From Acidimicrobiia bacterium (GTDB lineage: Bacteria; Actinomycetota; Acidimicrobiia; Spongiisociales; ZC4RG35): a stretch of 46,429 bases of DNA. The stretch spans positions 1,107 through 47,535 of the forward strand of contig JAAXHN010000068.1 in the NCBI GenBank assembly GCA_012270885.1. Reading direction: 5' to 3'. A program made the translations under genes and the position numbers. This document shows, piece by piece, positions 17,962 through 27,257 of this stretch. The notes below the pieces were generated by a model that made no database searches, was not told the DNA's origin, and saw only the letters and a program-made list of their open reading frames with translations. The first letter of the stretch is position 1, and the number at the start of each line of letters is the position of its first letter.

Positions 17962-19028
17962 GCCTTTGGCAGAAGATCTCCCGGGGCGAGACCCGCATCG
18001 ACTTCGTGGGCTTGCGGCGCCGATGGTTCTACATCTCGGCTGTCTTGCTGCTGGTGTCGGTGGCGACAGTGACGGCGCTCGGTCTCAATCTTGGCCTCGA
18101 GTTCACCGGCGGTGTACAGGTCCAGACCGAAAACCGGAGCGGAGTGACGGTAGGCGAGCTGGAAAGCGCCATGACGGGATTGGGCGTTGTCGATTATCGC
18201 ATCCAGGAGGTGGACGAGGGCCAGGCGATTCGAATCCAGACAGGGCCGATCTCCTCCGCCTTGGAGGACGAGATGGTTGCCTCCGTGGCGGTGCTGGTAG
18301 GCGCCCCGCCCGAAGATGTCAATCGTCAGGCGGTGGGCCCCACCTTCGGGGCGCTGGTGGCCCGCCGGGCCCTGTGGGCACTGGGGGTCTTCCTGGGAGC
18401 GGTGGTGATCTTCATCTCGATCCGCCTCCAATGGAAGATGGCCCTTTCGGGAATCGTCGCCCTCCTGCACGACCTGGTGCTCACTGTCGGGATATACGCC
18501 ATCACCCGCTTCGAGGTGACTCCCGCCACGGTGGTGGCGGCGCTCACGGTGCTGGGCTACTCCCTCTATGACACGGTGGTGGTCTTCGATCGGGTGAGGG
18601 AACTCGAGGGTGACTTCTCGGACATTCTCACCTATTCGGAGATCGTCAACCGGTCGATGAACATGGTGCTGGCCCGCTCCATCAACACCTCTCTCACCTC
18701 CCTGATCCCGGTGGGCAGCATTCTGTTCGTGGGGTCATTGATACTGGGCGCCGCTCCCTTGCGGGACTTCTCCCTGGCATTATTCGTGGGGATTGCCGCC
18801 GGTACCTACTCATCCATATTCGTGGCCTCACCCCTGCTGGCCCTGTGGAGGGAGAGGGAAGTGGCCTGGACAGATCAGCGACGCAAGGTGGCAAGGAAGC
18901 GAAGCGGGTCCGACCGCGATCTGCCGGAGGAACCCACCGAGCCCACCGAGCCGCCCACCACCTCCGAACTGTTCTCCATGGAGGGAGGAGCCTCACCGCG
19001 CCCTCCCCGCCGACGACGTCGCAGATAG
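17958..19028 (+). CDS. secF: protein translocase subunit SecF
   Basis: 356 aa partner of SecD. The N-terminal helix is followed by the GLNLGLEFTGGVQVQ motif, a short periplasmic domain and five helices including YSLYDTVVVFDRVRE. The C-terminal tail of about 60 residues is charged and Pro-rich, ending in a run of arginines; such tails are common in actinobacterial SecF and are probably cytoplasmic. The ATG overlaps the secD stop. Confidence 0.95.
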   Translation: MSLWQKISRGETRIDFVGLRRRWFYISAVLLLVSVATVTALGLNLGLEFTGGVQVQTENRSGVTVGELESAMTGLGVVDYRIQEVDEGQAIRIQTGPISSALEDEMVASVAVLVGAPPEDVNRQAVGPTFGALVARRALWALGVFLGAVVIFISIRLQWKMALSGIVALLHDLVLTVGIYAITRFEVTPATVVAALTVLGYSLYDTVVVFDRVRELEGDFSDILTYSEIVNRSMNMVLARSINTSLTSLIPVGSILFVGSLILGAAPLRDFSLALFVGIAAGTYSSIFVASPLLALWREREVAWTDQRRKVARKRSGSDRDLPEEPTEPTEPPTTSELFSMEGGASPRPPRRRRRR

Positions 19029-19051
19029 ATACCTACCAGAGGGCGGTCGGT

Positions 19052-19057
19052 TAGACT
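19052..19057 (+). promoter_or_regulatory. -10-like box TAGACT before rel
   Basis: TAGACT ends 7 bases before the GTG at 19065, which would make that GTG the first codon of a leaderless mRNA. This spacing favours GTG 19065 over the TTG at 19059. No good -35 is visible. Confidence 0.4.
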
Positions 19058-19064
19058 ATTGAGG

Positions 19065-21281
19065 GTGGCCGAGACCTCGGCGCATCGCCCTGCCTCAAGT
19101 CAAGTCCCCGGGTCGGACGACCCGCTGGCAGGAGTGATAGAGCGCTTTCTGCACCATCATCCCCGAGGTGACGTGGAGTTGTTGCGCCGGGCCTTCGGGG
19201 TTGCAGAGAAGGCCCATCGGGGCCAGTTCCGCAAATCGGGTGATCCGTTCATCGTTCACCCCCTCACGGTCACCCGGATCCTGGCCGACCTGGGGATGGA
19301 CACGGCGACCCTGGCCGCCGGTCTGCTGCACGACACCCTCGAGGACACCGATCTCAGCTACCGGGATGTGAAGAAGGCGTTCGGCGCGGAGATAGCCGAC
19401 CTTATAGACGGGGTCACCAAGCTGGACCGGATTTCCTATCCGAACCGGGAGGAGGCACAGGCGGCGACCATCCGCAAGATGGTAGTGGCCATGGCGCGGG
19501 ATGTGCGGGTGCTGGTCATCAAGCTTTGCGACCGTCTTCACAACATGCGGACGGTGAGCGCCCTCCGTGCATCCAAACAGAAGGCGGTGGCGACCGAGAC
19601 CCTCGATGTGTACGCCCCGCTGGCCCACCGGCTGGGTATCCAGGAGATAAAGCACGAACTGGAGGACCGCTGCCTGGCGATCCTCCATCCGGGCCCATAC
19701 GCCGAGATTGACACCAAGCTGTTGAACCTGGCCCCCGAGCGGGGAGTGGTGATAGACAAAATGATCGAAGAAGTCTCCGGGGTCCTTTCAGATGCAGGCA
19801 TCCCCACCGAGGTGAGCGGGAGGCCGAAGCACCACTATTCCATCTACCGGAAGATGATGGAGACCGGTAAGCAGTTCGAGGAGATCTATGACCTGATCGG
19901 GATCAGGGTGGTGGTCCCCCGGGTACGGGACTGCTACGCGACCCTGGGCGAGATTCACTCCCACTGGCAGCCCTTGAGCGGGCGGTTCAAGGATTTCATC
20001 GCCATGCCCAAGATCAATCTTTATCAGAGCCTTCACACCACCGTGGTGGGAACCGACGGCAAGGCGATAGAGATCCAGATCCGCACGTCGGAGATGCATC
20101 AACTGGCGGAGCGGGGCATCGCCGCCCACTGGCGCTACAAGGAGGGGTCCGGGGCGGTGGATCTGGAATGGGTGGGTGATCTCGGGGGACTTCGGGAAGA
20201 GTTCGAAGACCCCCGAGAGTTCCTGGATCATCTCAAGCTGGATCTCTACCGGGACGAGGTTTTCGTGATCACTCCCCGGGGCGAGGTGAAGTCCTTCCCG
20301 GCGGGCGCCACCCCGGTGGACTTTGCCTATGCCATCCACACCGAGGTGGGCGATCGGTGCGTGGGGGCGCGGATCAACGGCCGGCTTTTGCCTCTCTCCA
20401 CGCCCCTTGCCTCCGGTGACATCGTGGAGATCATCACCTCCCGTTCCCAGGGAGTCGGGCCCAGCCGGGACTGGCTGAAGACGGTCCAGACTTCCCGGGC
20501 CCGGTCCAAGATCAAACAGTGGTTCTCCAAGGAGCGCCGCTCGCTCTCCATCGCCGAGGGTCGGGAGGTGCTCCTGGCCGAGCTTCGCAAGGCCAAGCTG
20601 GGACTGACCGCGGCTGGACGGGACCGGCTGCTGGCCTCCATCGCCGAGGACCTGGGGAAGACAGAGGTCGATCATCTCTTCCTGGCGGTGGGGCAGGGGG
20701 AACTCGCCCCGTCCACAGTGATCCACCGGCTGGAGAAAGCGGTGAGGCCGACCCTTCCGGAGCAAAAGGAGAAGGTGAGCCTGCTGACGCCTCCGGTACG
20801 CCGTCGCCGGACCGATGCGGACAGTCCGGGGGTGTTGGTGGAGGGGATGGGGGACACCATGGTGAAACTTGCCCGGTGCTGCGCTCCGGTCCCCTCGGAC
20901 AACATCATCGGATACGTGACGACCGGCCGGGGGGTATCGGTGCACCGTACCGAGTGCACCAACCTGAAGGTCCGCACCCCGGGAATGGAACGGATGGTGG
21001 AGGTGGCCTGGTCTCCGGACCTGATCAGTTCTTTCACCGTCTGGGTGCAGGTGGAGGCGCTGGACCGCTACCGGCTGCTAAGGGACGTCACCGCGGTGAT
21101 CTCCGAGATGGGAGGCAACATCGTTGCGGCCACCTCCGCGGTGGGCGACGACCGGGTGGCTGTTCTGCAGTACGAGGTGGAGCTCTCCGATGCCGGGCAG
21201 ATGCGCCGTCTCTTCTCGGAGCTCAGAGGGGTTGACGGGGTGTTCAAGGCTGTCCGGATCACTTCCGACCTGCCGTCCTGA
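19065..21281 (+). CDS. rel: bifunctional (p)ppGpp synthetase/hydrolase Rel
   Basis: 738 aa, full length. Makes and degrades (p)ppGpp in the stringent response. The N-terminal HD hydrolase domain is intact (LLHDTLEDT, around residue 88). The synthetase domain has RFKDFIAMPK, the RxKD form found in bifunctional Rel rather than the ExDD form of synthetase-only RelA, and EIQIRT. Then come TGS (about 390-450), a helical region, a Cys-rich zinc finger (LARCCAPVP) and a C-terminal ACT domain. Both activities are therefore predicted. Start chosen at GTG 19065 because of the TAGACT box; TTG 19059 would add two residues. Confidence 0.95.
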   Translation: MAETSAHRPASSQVPGSDDPLAGVIERFLHHHPRGDVELLRRAFGVAEKAHRGQFRKSGDPFIVHPLTVTRILADLGMDTATLAAGLLHDTLEDTDLSYRDVKKAFGAEIADLIDGVTKLDRISYPNREEAQAATIRKMVVAMARDVRVLVIKLCDRLHNMRTVSALRASKQKAVATETLDVYAPLAHRLGIQEIKHELEDRCLAILHPGPYAEIDTKLLNLAPERGVVIDKMIEEVSGVLSDAGIPTEVSGRPKHHYSIYRKMMETGKQFEEIYDLIGIRVVVPRVRDCYATLGEIHSHWQPLSGRFKDFIAMPKINLYQSLHTTVVGTDGKAIEIQIRTSEMHQLAERGIAAHWRYKEGSGAVDLEWVGDLGGLREEFEDPREFLDHLKLDLYRDEVFVITPRGEVKSFPAGATPVDFAYAIHTEVGDRCVGARINGRLLPLSTPLASGDIVEIITSRSQGVGPSRDWLKTVQTSRARSKIKQWFSKERRSLSIAEGREVLLAELRKAKLGLTAAGRDRLLASIAEDLGKTEVDHLFLAVGQGELAPSTVIHRLEKAVRPTLPEQKEKVSLLTPPVRRRRTDADSPGVLVEGMGDTMVKLARCCAPVPSDNIIGYVTTGRGVSVHRTECTNLKVRTPGMERMVEVAWSPDLISSFTVWVQVEALDRYRLLRDVTAVISEMGGNIVAATSAVGDDRVAVLQYEVELSDAGQMRRLFSELRGVDGVFKAVRITSDLPS

Positions 21282-21292
21282 CCGATCCTTAG

Positions 21293-21940
21293 ATGCTGAT
21301 CGAGAGCGTCCCCCTGTGGTTTACGCAGACCAACTGTTATGTGGCGGCGCCGGAGGCAGGGGGCCCGTGCGTGGTGATCGACGCCCCTCCGGATCCCCGG
21401 GGAGTGGCTGAACTGTGTGCAAGCCGGGATCTTGCCCCGGTTGCCCTGGTGGTCACCCACGGCCATGTCGACCATGTCGGAGGGGCGGGGGCGGTTGAGG
21501 AGCAACTGGGAGTGGTGACCTACGTGCATCCCGACGACGACTTCCTGTCACTCCATCCCCTCCGCCAGGTCATCGCTCTCATGGGGGAAGTGATGCCCGG
21601 TGAGTACCGGCCCCCGGCCTCTCGACGCCCGCTGTCCGACGGCGACGTTCTATCCCTGGCGGGGCTAAGGATGAAAGTCCTCCACACACCGGGCCACACT
21701 CCCGGGCACTGTTGTTTCCATCTCGAGGAGGAGGGGATTCTCTTCTCGGGTGATCAACTCTTCCGGGACTCGATAGGACGCACCGACCTGCCGGGCGGTG
21801 ACTTCGAGACCTTGATGGAGAGCATGCGCCGCAAGGTCATGGGTCTGCCTGCCGACACAGCCGTGCTTCCCGGGCATGGAGAGACCACTACCCTCGGTCG
21901 AGAACGTCTTCACAACCCCTTTTTGACTTCCCTCCTCTAG
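21293..21940 (+). CDS. metallo-beta-lactamase fold hydrolase (glyoxalase II-like)
   Basis: 215 aa. Complete dinuclear metal site: THGHVDHVGG (HxHxDH), the third-motif His in HTPGHTPGH, Asp in FSGDQLF and the last His in LPGHGETTT. Lengths and motifs match the small YcbL/glyoxalase II-like group acting on thioesters such as S-lactoylglutathione; a mycothiol-based substrate is possible in this lineage but not shown. Sits between rel and hisS, 11 bp after rel and 3 bp before hisS, a position common in actinobacteria. Confidence 0.9.
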   Translation: MLIESVPLWFTQTNCYVAAPEAGGPCVVIDAPPDPRGVAELCASRDLAPVALVVTHGHVDHVGGAGAVEEQLGVVTYVHPDDDFLSLHPLRQVIALMGEVMPGEYRPPASRRPLSDGDVLSLAGLRMKVLHTPGHTPGHCCFHLEEEGILFSGDQLFRDSIGRTDLPGGDFETLMESMRRKVMGLPADTAVLPGHGETTTLGRERLHNPFLTSLL

Positions 21941-21943
21941 ACG

Positions 21944-23167
21944 ATGATTATCCGCTCTCCCAAGGGGACCGACGTGATCGGTCCGCCTCGCTCCGCCCGC
22001 TGGAGAGAGGTGCTGACCACATGGGAGAACCTCTCCGGCTCTTACGGGTACGAGCTGATCATCACTCCGGTCTTCGAGTTCACCGAACTGTTCGAGAGGG
22101 GCGTCGGCGAGACCAATGAGATGGTCACCAAGCAGATGTACACCTTCGGGGACCGTCGGGGACGCTCCCTCAGCCTTCGTCCGGAGGGCACCGCCGGGGT
22201 GATGAGGGCGTACCTTGCCCAGGGAGGGACGGGACGCTGGAAGGTTGCCTATTCGGGGCCGATGTTTCGCTACGAGCAGCCCCAGGGCGGGCGCCGGCGA
22301 CAGTTCTGGCAGATCGGGGTGGAGTGTGTGGGATCGGCTTCGGCCGCGGCGGATGTGGAGGTGATCGCCCTGGCCGAGGAGTTCCTGTCGGCGGTGGGGG
22401 TGGAAAACGAACTGCTGATCAACAGCCTCGGGGATGGGGATTGTCGCGGGGCCCATCTGCGGGACCTGAAGGCGGCGATGGTTCGGTCGATTGCCGACTT
22501 GTGCCACAGCCACCGCGATGTGGTGGAGTTGAACCCGCTCCGGATTCTGGACTGCACGCTGTGCCAACCCGATCCCGAGGCCCTGCCGGACATCGCCGAC
22601 TACTGGTGCGAGGCGTGCAGGGATCACTTCGGAGAGGTTCGAGAGGGCCTTGATGGCCTCGGGATCGCGTACCGAAGATCCTCCCGGTTGGTGAGGGGGC
22701 TGGATTACTACTCCCGGACGACGTTCGAGTATGTCGCCACCACATTGGAGACCTCCCAGTCCACCGTGCTTGGGGGAGGCCGGTACGATGGCCTGGCCGA
22801 GACCCTGGGCGGCCGCCCGGTTCCCGGGGTGGGGTTTGCCGGGGGGATCGACCGGATGCTCCTGGCCGCACCGGGAGAGGAGGCCGGCCTGGACGTATTC
22901 CTGGTGGGAGAAGGAGGGATCGCGGCCCTCGACCTGATGGAATGGGCTGCGCCGCTTCGCAAAGCGGGACTCCGGGTGGGGTTCGAGTTGGATGCACGGA
23001 GCGTCAAGGCGCAGTTCCGGGCCGCCACCCGTTCGCGGGCCAGGTATGTCGGAGTCGTGAGCGGTCTGGGGGTGGAGATGCGCGAGGGACGGGGTCGCGA
23101 GACCCTGCTCCTGGAAGACCTGGAAAAGTGGGGAACGAAAGCATTCGACCCGCAGGAAAGACTGTGA
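21944..23167 (+). CDS. hisS: histidyl-tRNA synthetase
   Basis: 407 aa class II synthetase. Motif 2 region GPMFRYEQPQGGRRRQFWQ, the histidine-binding loops RGLDYYSRTTFEY and the motif 3 segment GVGFAGGIDRML are present, with a short C-terminal anticodon-binding domain. N-terminus MIIRSPKGTDV matches the usual (R/S)PKGTxD start. Overlaps aspS by 4 bp (GTGA), the standard hisS-aspS pair. Confidence 0.95.
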   Translation: MIIRSPKGTDVIGPPRSARWREVLTTWENLSGSYGYELIITPVFEFTELFERGVGETNEMVTKQMYTFGDRRGRSLSLRPEGTAGVMRAYLAQGGTGRWKVAYSGPMFRYEQPQGGRRRQFWQIGVECVGSASAAADVEVIALAEEFLSAVGVENELLINSLGDGDCRGAHLRDLKAAMVRSIADLCHSHRDVVELNPLRILDCTLCQPDPEALPDIADYWCEACRDHFGEVREGLDGLGIAYRRSSRLVRGLDYYSRTTFEYVATTLETSQSTVLGGGRYDGLAETLGGRPVPGVGFAGGIDRMLLAAPGEEAGLDVFLVGEGGIAALDLMEWAAPLRKAGLRVGFELDARSVKAQFRAATRSRARYVGVVSGLGVEMREGRGRETLLLEDLEKWGTKAFDPQERL

Positions 23168-24915
23168 GAAGCCATACCGCCTCCCAGATGGGGTTGGAAT
23201 CGGTGGGGGAGAAGGTCACCCTGGCAGGGTGGGTGGACCGCAGGCGCCACCATGGGGGCGTGGTGTTCGTGGACCTGCGGGACCATACCGGGATGGTGCA
23301 GGTGGTGCTTGACCCGGCGGGCATCCGGGAATCGGCCGAGTTGCGGCGCGAGTTCTGCGTGCAGGTGCGGGGAATGACCGTGCGTCGACCGGAGGGCTCG
23401 GAGAATCCTGACATGGCCAGCGGGATGGTGGAGGTGGAGGCCTCGGAGTTGAAGATCCTGAGCCGTTCGGAGGAACTCCCCTTCCTCATCGAGGACCGCA
23501 TCACCGCCGAGGAACTGCTTCGGCTGGAATACCGGTACCTGGACTTGCGCCGTCCCCGCATGGCCCGCAATCTCCGGGCCCGTTCGGAGGCGCTGCGTAC
23601 CGTTCGGCAGACGCTGGAGGACCTGGAGTTCTGGGAGGTGGAGACGCCCACCCTGATCCGGTCCACCCCCGAGGGAGCCCGGGACCTGCTAGTCCCGAGC
23701 CGCCACAACCCGGGGAGCTTCTACGCCCTTCCCCAGTCTCCCCAGATCTACAAGCAACTCCTGATGGTGGCGGGGGTGAGCCGCTACTACCAGATGTGCC
23801 GGTGCTACCGGGACGAGGACTTCCGGTCCGACCGGCAACTCGAATTCACCCAAATCGACATCGAAGGATCCTTCTGGGGACAGAAGGACGTGCTGGCCAC
23901 GGTGGAGAAGGTGATCCTGGCGGCGGCGGCGGCCCTTCGACCGGACCAGACGCTCGATCTGCCTTTCCGGCGGCTCACCTACTCAGAGGCGATGAGCCGC
24001 TACGGCACCGACAAACCCGACCTCCGCTTCGGCATGGAGATAGTGGAGTTGTCCGACGTGTTCGCCGACACCGGCTTCCGGGCGTTCGCCAATGTCCTGG
24101 CGGCGGGAGGGGTGGTGCGGGGAATAAACGCCGGCCCGATCTCCATGAGCCGGGCCCGGGCCGACGCCCTGATTGAGAAGGCCCGGCAATTCGGAGCGGG
24201 AGGGCTGGTGTGGATGGTGGTGGAGGACGGGGGACGCCCTCGCTCGCCGGTTGCGAAGTTCCTGTCCGACCCGGAACTCAACGGGGTGGTCCAGGGCCTG
24301 GGCGGGAACCCGGGCGACGCCTTGTTGCTGGTGGCCGACGCCGAGCGGACGGTCTCGGAAGTCCTGGGCCGTCTCCGTTCGGAGTTGGGCCAGCCCGACG
24401 ATCCCGGGCGCCTGGAGTTCCTGTGGGTGGTGGACTTCCCCATGTTCGAGGAGCGTGACGGGGAGATAGCGTTCCTCCATCACCCGTTCACCTCCCCGGA
24501 GGACGTGGAAGTGATGAAGGACCGTCCGCTGGAAGCCGCGGCGCGAGCCTACGACCTGGTCCTCAACGGCGTGGAGCTGGGTTCGGGGAGTGTCCGGATT
24601 CACGACTCGGACGTCCAGCGGAGGGTCTTCGAGATCCTGGGGATCTCCGACGCCGAGGCGGAGGAGCGCTTCGGATGGTTCATCCGGGCTCTGCGTTTCG
24701 GGACGCCGCCCCATGCAGGCTTCGCGGTGGGATTCGACCGACTGGTAGCGGTGCTGTGCGGCGTGGCGAGCATCCGGGAGATCATCCCGTTCCCCAAAAC
24801 CCAGACGGGCGCCGAACCGCTGAGTCGCACTCCCGCCTCTGTCAGCAACCGCCAGTTGAAGGAACTGGGCATCGCCGTCGACCCCCGCCGGATCAAGGCT
24901 TCTCCGCCGGTATAG
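23164..24915 (+). CDS. aspS: aspartyl-tRNA synthetase, probably non-discriminating (Asp/Asn)
   Basis: 583 aa from the GTG overlapping the hisS stop. N-terminal OB anticodon-binding domain, class II core with the QSPQIYKQLLMV and RCYRDEDFRSDRQLEFTQ motifs, a GAD insertion domain, and motif 3 with FAVGFDRLVAVLCG. In the anticodon domain, His30 (in RRRHHGG) and Gly78 (in RRPEGSENP) occupy positions where discriminating enzymes have Leu and Lys. From the published comparison of AspRS types, this combination predicts charging of both tRNA-Asp and tRNA-Asn, with GatCAB correcting the latter. Confidence 0.95.
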   Translation: MRSHTASQMGLESVGEKVTLAGWVDRRRHHGGVVFVDLRDHTGMVQVVLDPAGIRESAELRREFCVQVRGMTVRRPEGSENPDMASGMVEVEASELKILSRSEELPFLIEDRITAEELLRLEYRYLDLRRPRMARNLRARSEALRTVRQTLEDLEFWEVETPTLIRSTPEGARDLLVPSRHNPGSFYALPQSPQIYKQLLMVAGVSRYYQMCRCYRDEDFRSDRQLEFTQIDIEGSFWGQKDVLATVEKVILAAAAALRPDQTLDLPFRRLTYSEAMSRYGTDKPDLRFGMEIVELSDVFADTGFRAFANVLAAGGVVRGINAGPISMSRARADALIEKARQFGAGGLVWMVVEDGGRPRSPVAKFLSDPELNGVVQGLGGNPGDALLLVADAERTVSEVLGRLRSELGQPDDPGRLEFLWVVDFPMFEERDGEIAFLHHPFTSPEDVEVMKDRPLEAAARAYDLVLNGVELGSGSVRIHDSDVQRRVFEILGISDAEAEERFGWFIRALRFGTPPHAGFAVGFDRLVAVLCGVASIREIIPFPKTQTGAEPLSRTPASVSNRQLKELGIAVDPRRIKASPPV

Positions 24916-24920
24916 GACCG

Positions 24921-26285
24921 ATGGCCAGCTACGGCGCCGATGACCTGTTCGCCGCCCGGCGGTCGGAGGTCCTGGCGGAGGTGGCGCCGCTGGCCGAGCG
25001 TATGCGTCCGAGGAGTCTGGATGAAGTGGTGGGCTTGCCCGATCTCCTGGGCGCCGGATCCGCCTTCCGGGTCCTGGTCGAGTCGGGCAGGCCTGTCTCG
25101 ATGGTGCTGTGGGGCCCTCCGGGAAGCGGCAAGACCACCCTGGCCCGGTTGGTGGCCCTGCACTGCTCGGCGGCCTTCGAAACACTCAGCGCCACTTCCG
25201 CCGGCGTCAAGCAGGTGAGGGAGATCCTGGCGTCCGCCCGTCGCAGGCTGGAGGGCGACGGACGGCGCACCGTGTTGTTCCTCGATGAGATACATCGCTT
25301 CTCCAAGAGCCAGCAGGACGCTCTGTTGCCGGGGGTGGAGAGCGGGACCCTGATCTTGATAGGGGCGACCACCGAGAACCCCTTCTTTGAGATCAACCGT
25401 CCGCTGATGAGCCGGATGGTGTTGTTCAGGACTCACAAGATGCCCGAAGAGGCGCTGGAAGTGCTGGTGGACAGGGCGCTTTCGGAGACGCGACGGGGAT
25501 TGGGCGAGGACAACCTGCAGATTGGCGGGGACGCCCGGGAGGCGCTGGTCATCAGATCGGGAGGAGACGCCCGGGGGCTGCTGAACGTTCTGGAAGTCGC
25601 GGCGCATCTGGCCAAGGGAAGGGGGTCGGGCGTCATCGAGGTCGATGACGTCTCCGAAGCCCTGGGCCGGCGGATCGTTCGATACGACAAGGCCGGTGAC
25701 CGCCATTACGACGTGATCTCCGCCTTCATCAAGAGCGTGCGCGGTTCTGATCCCGACGCCGCCCTGTACTGGCTGTTTCTCATGATCGAGGGCGGAGAGG
25801 ATCCCGAGTTCATCGCCCGGCGGCTGGTGATTCTCGCATCCGAGGACATTGGCATGGCTGATCGGTGGGCGCTGGTAGTGGCGACGTCGGCGGCCCAGGC
25901 CCTGTCCTATGTGGGGATGCCTGAGGGGGCCTATCACCTGGCGCATGCCACCCTGTTCCTAGCCCAAGCGCCCAAGTCAAACTCGGTGACCTCCGCCATG
26001 GCCCGAGCGCGGTCCGCGATCCGGGAGGGGCCCAGTCCCTCCGTCCCCCTCCATCTTCGCAGCGGTGGCTATCGTGGAGCAAAAACAATCGGGCATGGGG
26101 AAGGGTACGTGTACCCGCACGACCGCCCCGGCCACATAGTTCCACAGGACTACTTCCCGTCGGAGGTTAGTCAACAGGTGTTTTTCCGACCCACCCAAAG
26201 CGGTTTTGAAGCTGAAATCCAGCGACGCTTGGCCGAGATTGATCGGGTGCTGGGAAGATCCGGACGTGAGGAGGAAAAGGCGTGA
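24921..26285 (+). CDS. rarA: replication-associated recombination protein A (RarA/MgsA AAA+ ATPase)
   Basis: 454 aa. AAA+ ATPase of the clamp-loader/RuvB branch that acts at stalled replication forks. Walker A is GPPGSGKTT (about residues 62-70), Walker B is LFLDEIHRFSKSQQDALLP, sensor 1 is GATTENPFF. The C-terminal half has the family segments KSVRGSDPDAALYWL and RRLVILASEDIG. The ATG 5 bp after aspS is preceded by AGGA. Overlaps ppgK by 4 bp. Confidence 0.95.
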   Translation: MASYGADDLFAARRSEVLAEVAPLAERMRPRSLDEVVGLPDLLGAGSAFRVLVESGRPVSMVLWGPPGSGKTTLARLVALHCSAAFETLSATSAGVKQVREILASARRRLEGDGRRTVLFLDEIHRFSKSQQDALLPGVESGTLILIGATTENPFFEINRPLMSRMVLFRTHKMPEEALEVLVDRALSETRRGLGEDNLQIGGDAREALVIRSGGDARGLLNVLEVAAHLAKGRGSGVIEVDDVSEALGRRIVRYDKAGDRHYDVISAFIKSVRGSDPDAALYWLFLMIEGGEDPEFIARRLVILASEDIGMADRWALVVATSAAQALSYVGMPEGAYHLAHATLFLAQAPKSNSVTSAMARARSAIREGPSPSVPLHLRSGGYRGAKTIGHGEGYVYPHDRPGHIVPQDYFPSEVSQQVFFRPTQSGFEAEIQRRLAEIDRVLGRSGREEEKA

Positions 26286-27058
26286 CCGCTCTGGGCATAG
26301 ACATCGGAGGATCGGGAATCAAGGGCAATCTGGTGGACACCGCCACCGGAGAACTCCTGTCCAAAGGTCTTCGCATCCCCACTCCCCGCTCGGGGTCCAC
26401 CGAGGCGGTCGGCGCGGTGGTGGCGGAGATAGCCGAGCACTTCCGCCGAGAGAGCGGATATGAAACCCTGCCGGTGGGGTGCGGGTTTCCTGGGGTGATC
26501 AGATCGGGCGTGGTGAGCGCCGCCACCCACCTGGACAAGGCCTGGCTGGGCGCCAACGTGGTCACTATTCTCTCCGAGGCGGTGGGGAGGCGGGTCACCG
26601 TTCTCAACGACGCCGATGCGGCCGGAGTGGCCGAGATCGCCTTCGGGTCGGCCAAGAATCGGCGCGGCACGATCTTGATGATCACCCTCGGCACCGGGAT
26701 CGGGAGCGGAACGTTCCGAGATGGCAGGCTGATCCCCAATTTCGAACTGGGCATGCTGGAACTGGGCGGCCACCACCCCATCGAGGACCGGGTGGCCTAC
26801 CGCGTCTTCAAGCAGGGGGAGTTGAGTTGGAAGAAGTGGGCTAAACGGTTGAACCGCTACCTGCGGCATGTCAACGCCCTCTTTGCCCCGGACCTGATCG
26901 TTCTCGGGGGAGGGGCGGTGAACAAGTGGTCCCGCTTCGGTCACCATCTGGATGTGCCTGCGGAACTGGTCCCCGCCCACTTCGGGAACCATGCCGGGAT
27001 CGTCGGCGCCGCCTCGGCCGCGGTGAACCCGGACGTCCTGATGGGAGAGAGCGCCTGA
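26282..27058 (+). CDS. ppgK: polyphosphate glucokinase (ROK family)
   Basis: 258 aa ROK-family kinase. The phosphate-binding motif GIDIGGSGIKG opens the protein; TLGTGIGSG and the LIPNFELG segment follow, then LSWKKWAKRLNRYL and LFAPDLIVLGGG. The last segments are what I recognise from polyphosphate/ATP glucokinases of actinobacteria, which phosphorylate glucose to glucose 6-phosphate. It lacks the Cys-rich zinc motif of ROK regulators. The GTG overlaps the rarA stop. In mycobacteria ppgK sits next to sigA; no sigma factor is here. Confidence 0.9.
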   Translation: MTALGIDIGGSGIKGNLVDTATGELLSKGLRIPTPRSGSTEAVGAVVAEIAEHFRRESGYETLPVGCGFPGVIRSGVVSAATHLDKAWLGANVVTILSEAVGRRVTVLNDADAAGVAEIAFGSAKNRRGTILMITLGTGIGSGTFRDGRLIPNFELGMLELGGHHPIEDRVAYRVFKQGELSWKKWAKRLNRYLRHVNALFAPDLIVLGGGAVNKWSRFGHHLDVPAELVPAHFGNHAGIVGAASAAVNPDVLMGESA

Positions 27059-27091
27059 GCCGCCCAATCCCTGGGTGGTGGCGACACCGTT

Positions 27092-27097
27092 TACAAT
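27092..27097 (+). promoter_or_regulatory. -10-like box TACAAT in ppgK-hflX gap
   Basis: TACAAT lies 33 bp after the ppgK stop in otherwise GC-rich sequence. It is a good -10 match but no -35 is seen. If used, it would transcribe the hairpin cluster at 27187-27257. Confidence 0.25.
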
Positions 27098-27186
27098 CCT
27101 TGGGCAGAGTGTGAAACTTCCTCCCTCCGAAGCCTTCACTTATGTCCCACCGGCAAAACACACTGACATGAACCAAAGCACCAAGA

Positions 27187-27257
27187 CGGTCCGCTCAGGC
27201 GTCGCTCGGACCGCGTCGAGGGATCAAACCCTCTGACCCGACAAGCCCACCGTCGGG
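27187..27257 (+). other. three consecutive hairpins, possible structured RNA or terminator array
   Basis: Perfect inverted repeats: CGGTCCG (27187-27193) with CGGACCG (27207-27213); GAGGG (27218-27222) with CCCTC (27229-27233), loop ATCAAA; CCCGAC (27237-27242) with GTCGGG (27252-27257). No T-run follows, so these are not standard intrinsic terminators. They could be a small RNA or a structured 3' end for convergent transcripts. Confidence 0.35.

Noticed and set aside
27153-27163. 11-base word GCAAAACACAC shared with 30211-30221
   Set aside because: Two copies only, without consistent placement relative to genes; not enough to call a site.
27168-27236. A 22-codon ORF in the ppgK-hflX gap
   Set aside because: No ribosome site, no recognisable peptide, and it lies across hairpins that explain the sequence equally well.
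27187-27257. Actinobacterial 6C RNA
   Set aside because: 6C RNA has two hairpins with runs of at least six C in the loops; these hairpins do not.
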